From contig NZ_KK073875.1 in the NCBI RefSeq assembly GCF_000585395.1, positions 657,211 to 721,210 on the forward strand: DNA of 64,000 nucleotides. Direction: 5' to 3'. This DNA comes from Saccharibacillus sacchari DSM 19268 (GTDB lineage Bacteria; Bacillota; Bacilli; Paenibacillales; Paenibacillaceae). A program made the position numbers and the translations under genes. Positions 62,817 through 64,000 of this stretch are shown here, piece after piece. Under the pieces are notes generated by a model, which had not been told where the DNA came from, made no database searches, and saw nothing but the letters and a program-made list of their open reading frames with translations. How positions within the stretch are numbered: the stretch's first letter is position 1; every line of letters starts with the position of its first letter.

Positions 62817-63010
62817 CGGATCGCATATCCGTTAGAACGCTCATTTTCGCGATCTGAAATCCGTAGCGGATCATAGGAACGCTTAAACCGGAAAAACGGA
62901 TGAAATCCGCACGAAAATCGGCCTTTTTCACCGCTAAGCGTCGCTTCGTTCCGTTAAAAATCTCAATTCCCCGATTTGGAGCGCTAAGCGTCATGTCGAT
63001 CCGTTACACG
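62817..63010. repeat. Degenerate short direct repeats
   Basis: AGCGGATC...CGTTAGAACGCT and AGCGGATCATAGGAACGCTT form one pair of units. CGCTAAGCGTCGCTTCGTTCCGTTA and CGCTAAGCGTCATGTCGATCCGTTA form another, about 47 bases apart. The units are diverged and lack conserved spacers. The rest of the stretch to 63330 shows nothing recognisable. Confidence 0.45.
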
Positions 63011-63330
63011 TCATCTTCGCCGGATTGCGCTTGTCCGATCTGGTTAAACGAACCGATGCGGAGCGGGCTTTGATAGATGAACCACGCTGAACCTCAAATC
63101 CAATCCGGTCAAGGTACCCGGTTGAAATTCGGCCTGTCATGTTTGGCTACTTTTATATTATACGCTTTCACGAAAAGAGTCATAGTGGTTTTACAAAAAA
63201 ACGAATACGGTTTCGAATTCGGGTTGTCCATTGCCTTTTGACATTATTCACGCGGATTGAAGTCCATGCGGGAACGCTTTTGTCAGGGTCTGTGTTACAA
63301 TAATGCCTATGCTGCTTAAACAGAAACGGT

Positions 63331-63534
63331 GTAGGGCGTGTACGCAAACTCCGCCGGGAGCAGATTGAGCTGAATTTTCGTTCTCGGCAAGGAATTTTTC
63401 GAAAGCGTGCCGGGGCGCTTCAAAGGAAAATGACGCTGCCATTGGCGGATGACTAAACGCTTCAAGTAGACATCCGCAGAGGGCGAAAAGGCAGGTCAAG
63501 GTGCACGGCGCACGAGTTTGCGTACACGGTCTAG
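63331..63534. repeat. Repeat family 2 (MITE-like), copy B (inverted)
   Basis: 204 bp. The ends are GTAGGGCGTGTACGCAAACT+C (63331-63351) and its complement GAGTTTGCGTACACGGTCTAG (63514-63534). Read on the minus strand it aligns with copy A throughout, except for an extra stem-loop of about 38 bases with arms GCGGATG/CATCCGC. The terminal arms differ from those of copy A but still pair with each other. Confidence 0.8.
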
Positions 63535-63562
63535 TACTTTGTAATACTAAAGGAGGATTTTC

Positions 63563-63775
63563 ATGGCCAGCAATCGCAGGCTCGACACTGAGCTGGATTT
63601 TCAGGAAGCGATGGACCAGGAACGAACGGTACGCGTGTTTCGCGACGATGAAATGATTAATTCGGGCGGATTGATCGTTCGCTTCGAAGCTTCCATGGTC
63701 GCGATTCAATCAAGCGTCAGCGATCTGGATTATTATGATCGACAGGCTTGCGAATTTTTTGAATTGCGTAGATAG
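63563..63775 (+). CDS. Small hypothetical protein
   Basis: 70 aa, acidic and soluble (LDTELDFQEAMDQERTVRVF; IVRFEASMVAIQSSVSDLDY). AAAGGAGG lies 7 bases before the ATG and a strong terminator follows, so the gene is credible. It resembles the small YheO/YtzI-size Bacillales proteins only in size; no family was recognised. Confidence 0.65.
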   Translation: MASNRRLDTELDFQEAMDQERTVRVFRDDEMINSGGLIVRFEASMVAIQSSVSDLDYYDRQACEFFELRR

Positions 63776-63824
63776 AGTAGATGGAAATGTTTGTTTCACG
63801 CAGGAACGCGTGATTCCCGACGTT

Positions 63825-63874
63825 AAAAAAGTCCTTCGAAATTGCCGGATCGGCAGATTTTCGAAGGACTTTTT
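63825..63874 (+). terminator. Strong terminator between the 70-aa gene and the convergent partial gene
   Basis: AAAAAAGTCCTTCGAAA pairs with TTTCGAAGGACTTTTT around a loop with its own GCCG/CGGC stem. It works in both directions by form. Confidence 0.88.
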
Positions 63875-63920
63875 CCGTTTTGAAACCGGTCAAGAAAAAA
63901 ACGGTTTGCTTACGAAGGAT

Positions 63921-64000
63921 TTATTTGCCTCCGCGCTTCTTTGCGGCCAACAGCCGCTCCATGGCGCTGCCGCCGGACTCTGTCGGCGGGGAAGGCTCGC
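63921..64000 (-). CDS. 3' end of a gene cut by the window edge
   Basis: On the minus strand an open frame enters from base 64000 and ends at TAA 63923-63921. The last residues are SPPTESGGSAMERLLAAKKR then GGK. A basic, Gly-rich tail like this is not diagnostic. The nearby bidirectional terminator supports a real 3' end. Confidence 0.5.
   Translation of the reverse strand, partial: EPSPPTESGGSAMERLLAAKKRGGK

Noticed and set aside
62817..63010. Possible CRISPR-like array
   Set aside because: Units are diverged, spacing is irregular, there are only two or three units of each type, and no cas gene is present.

Overview
The window looks like a chromosomal stretch from a Gram-positive, moderately GC-rich member of the Paenibacillaceae (Paenibacillus/Saccharibacillus-like). 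This is inferred from strong purine-rich ribosome binding sites (GGAGG type), TTGACA/TATAAT promoters, lipobox lipoproteins, a TcyP-type cystine carrier, CUT1/LplB-YtcP sugar permeases and several LacI regulators. No rRNA, tRNA, CRISPR array, prophage or plasmid module was seen.

Layout. 1-9.2 kb: 3' part of an RluA-like pseudouridine synthase, a minus-strand three-gene group (unknown 547-aa protein, unknown 204-aa protein, FTCD-type cyclodeaminase), a decayed EamA transporter, a Gfo/Idh/MocA dehydrogenase, an ApbE lipoprotein and a cytoplasmic nucleotidase/phosphodiesterase. 9.6-13.2 kb: phnDCEE phosphonate-type ABC transporter. 13.2-17 kb: structured repeats, then an RNA repair operon (RtcB ligase plus AAA+ ATPase) preceded by a promoter, a 29-codon leader ORF and an intrinsic terminator. 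17-23.5 kb: M24 peptidase, Dabb protein, queuosine precursor transporter under a preQ1-I riboswitch, TcyP cystine symporter and a chemotaxis receptor. 23.6-27.1 kb: btuF-btuC-btuD-like B12 import under a cobalamin riboswitch. 27.3-33.9 kb: lipoate ligase, HAD phosphatase, secreted and membrane proteins of unknown role, GH88 unsaturated glucuronyl hydrolase and a PhnP-like metallohydrolase. 34.4-38.4 kb: cysT-cysW-cysA-sbp sulfate uptake. 38.6-43.5 kb: YjbQ, an IS1182-family element that has split a DUF4097-like gene, two TetR regulators and a YigZ protein. 43.7-47.4 kb: pgi and tkt. 47.6-62.5 kb: a carbohydrate locus whose centre (CUT1 importer, GH3 beta-glucosidase, GH94 phosphorylase, LacI) matches the known beta-1,2-glucooligosaccharide (sophorooligosaccharide) system of Listeria, flanked by two esterases and a second LacI with palindromic operators. 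62.5-64 kb: a repeat-rich, nearly gene-free stretch, a 70-aa protein and the 3' end of one more gene.

The most unusual content is non-coding. Four copies of an approximately 100-165-bp double-stem repeat show compensatory changes in the stems with conserved unpaired segments (13.2, 13.6, 19.6 and 34.0 kb). Two copies of a second repeat with 21-bp terminal inverted repeats lie at 62.7 and 63.4 kb. Several long perfect palindromes sit between genes. All functional statements come from reading motifs by eye; no searches were run.
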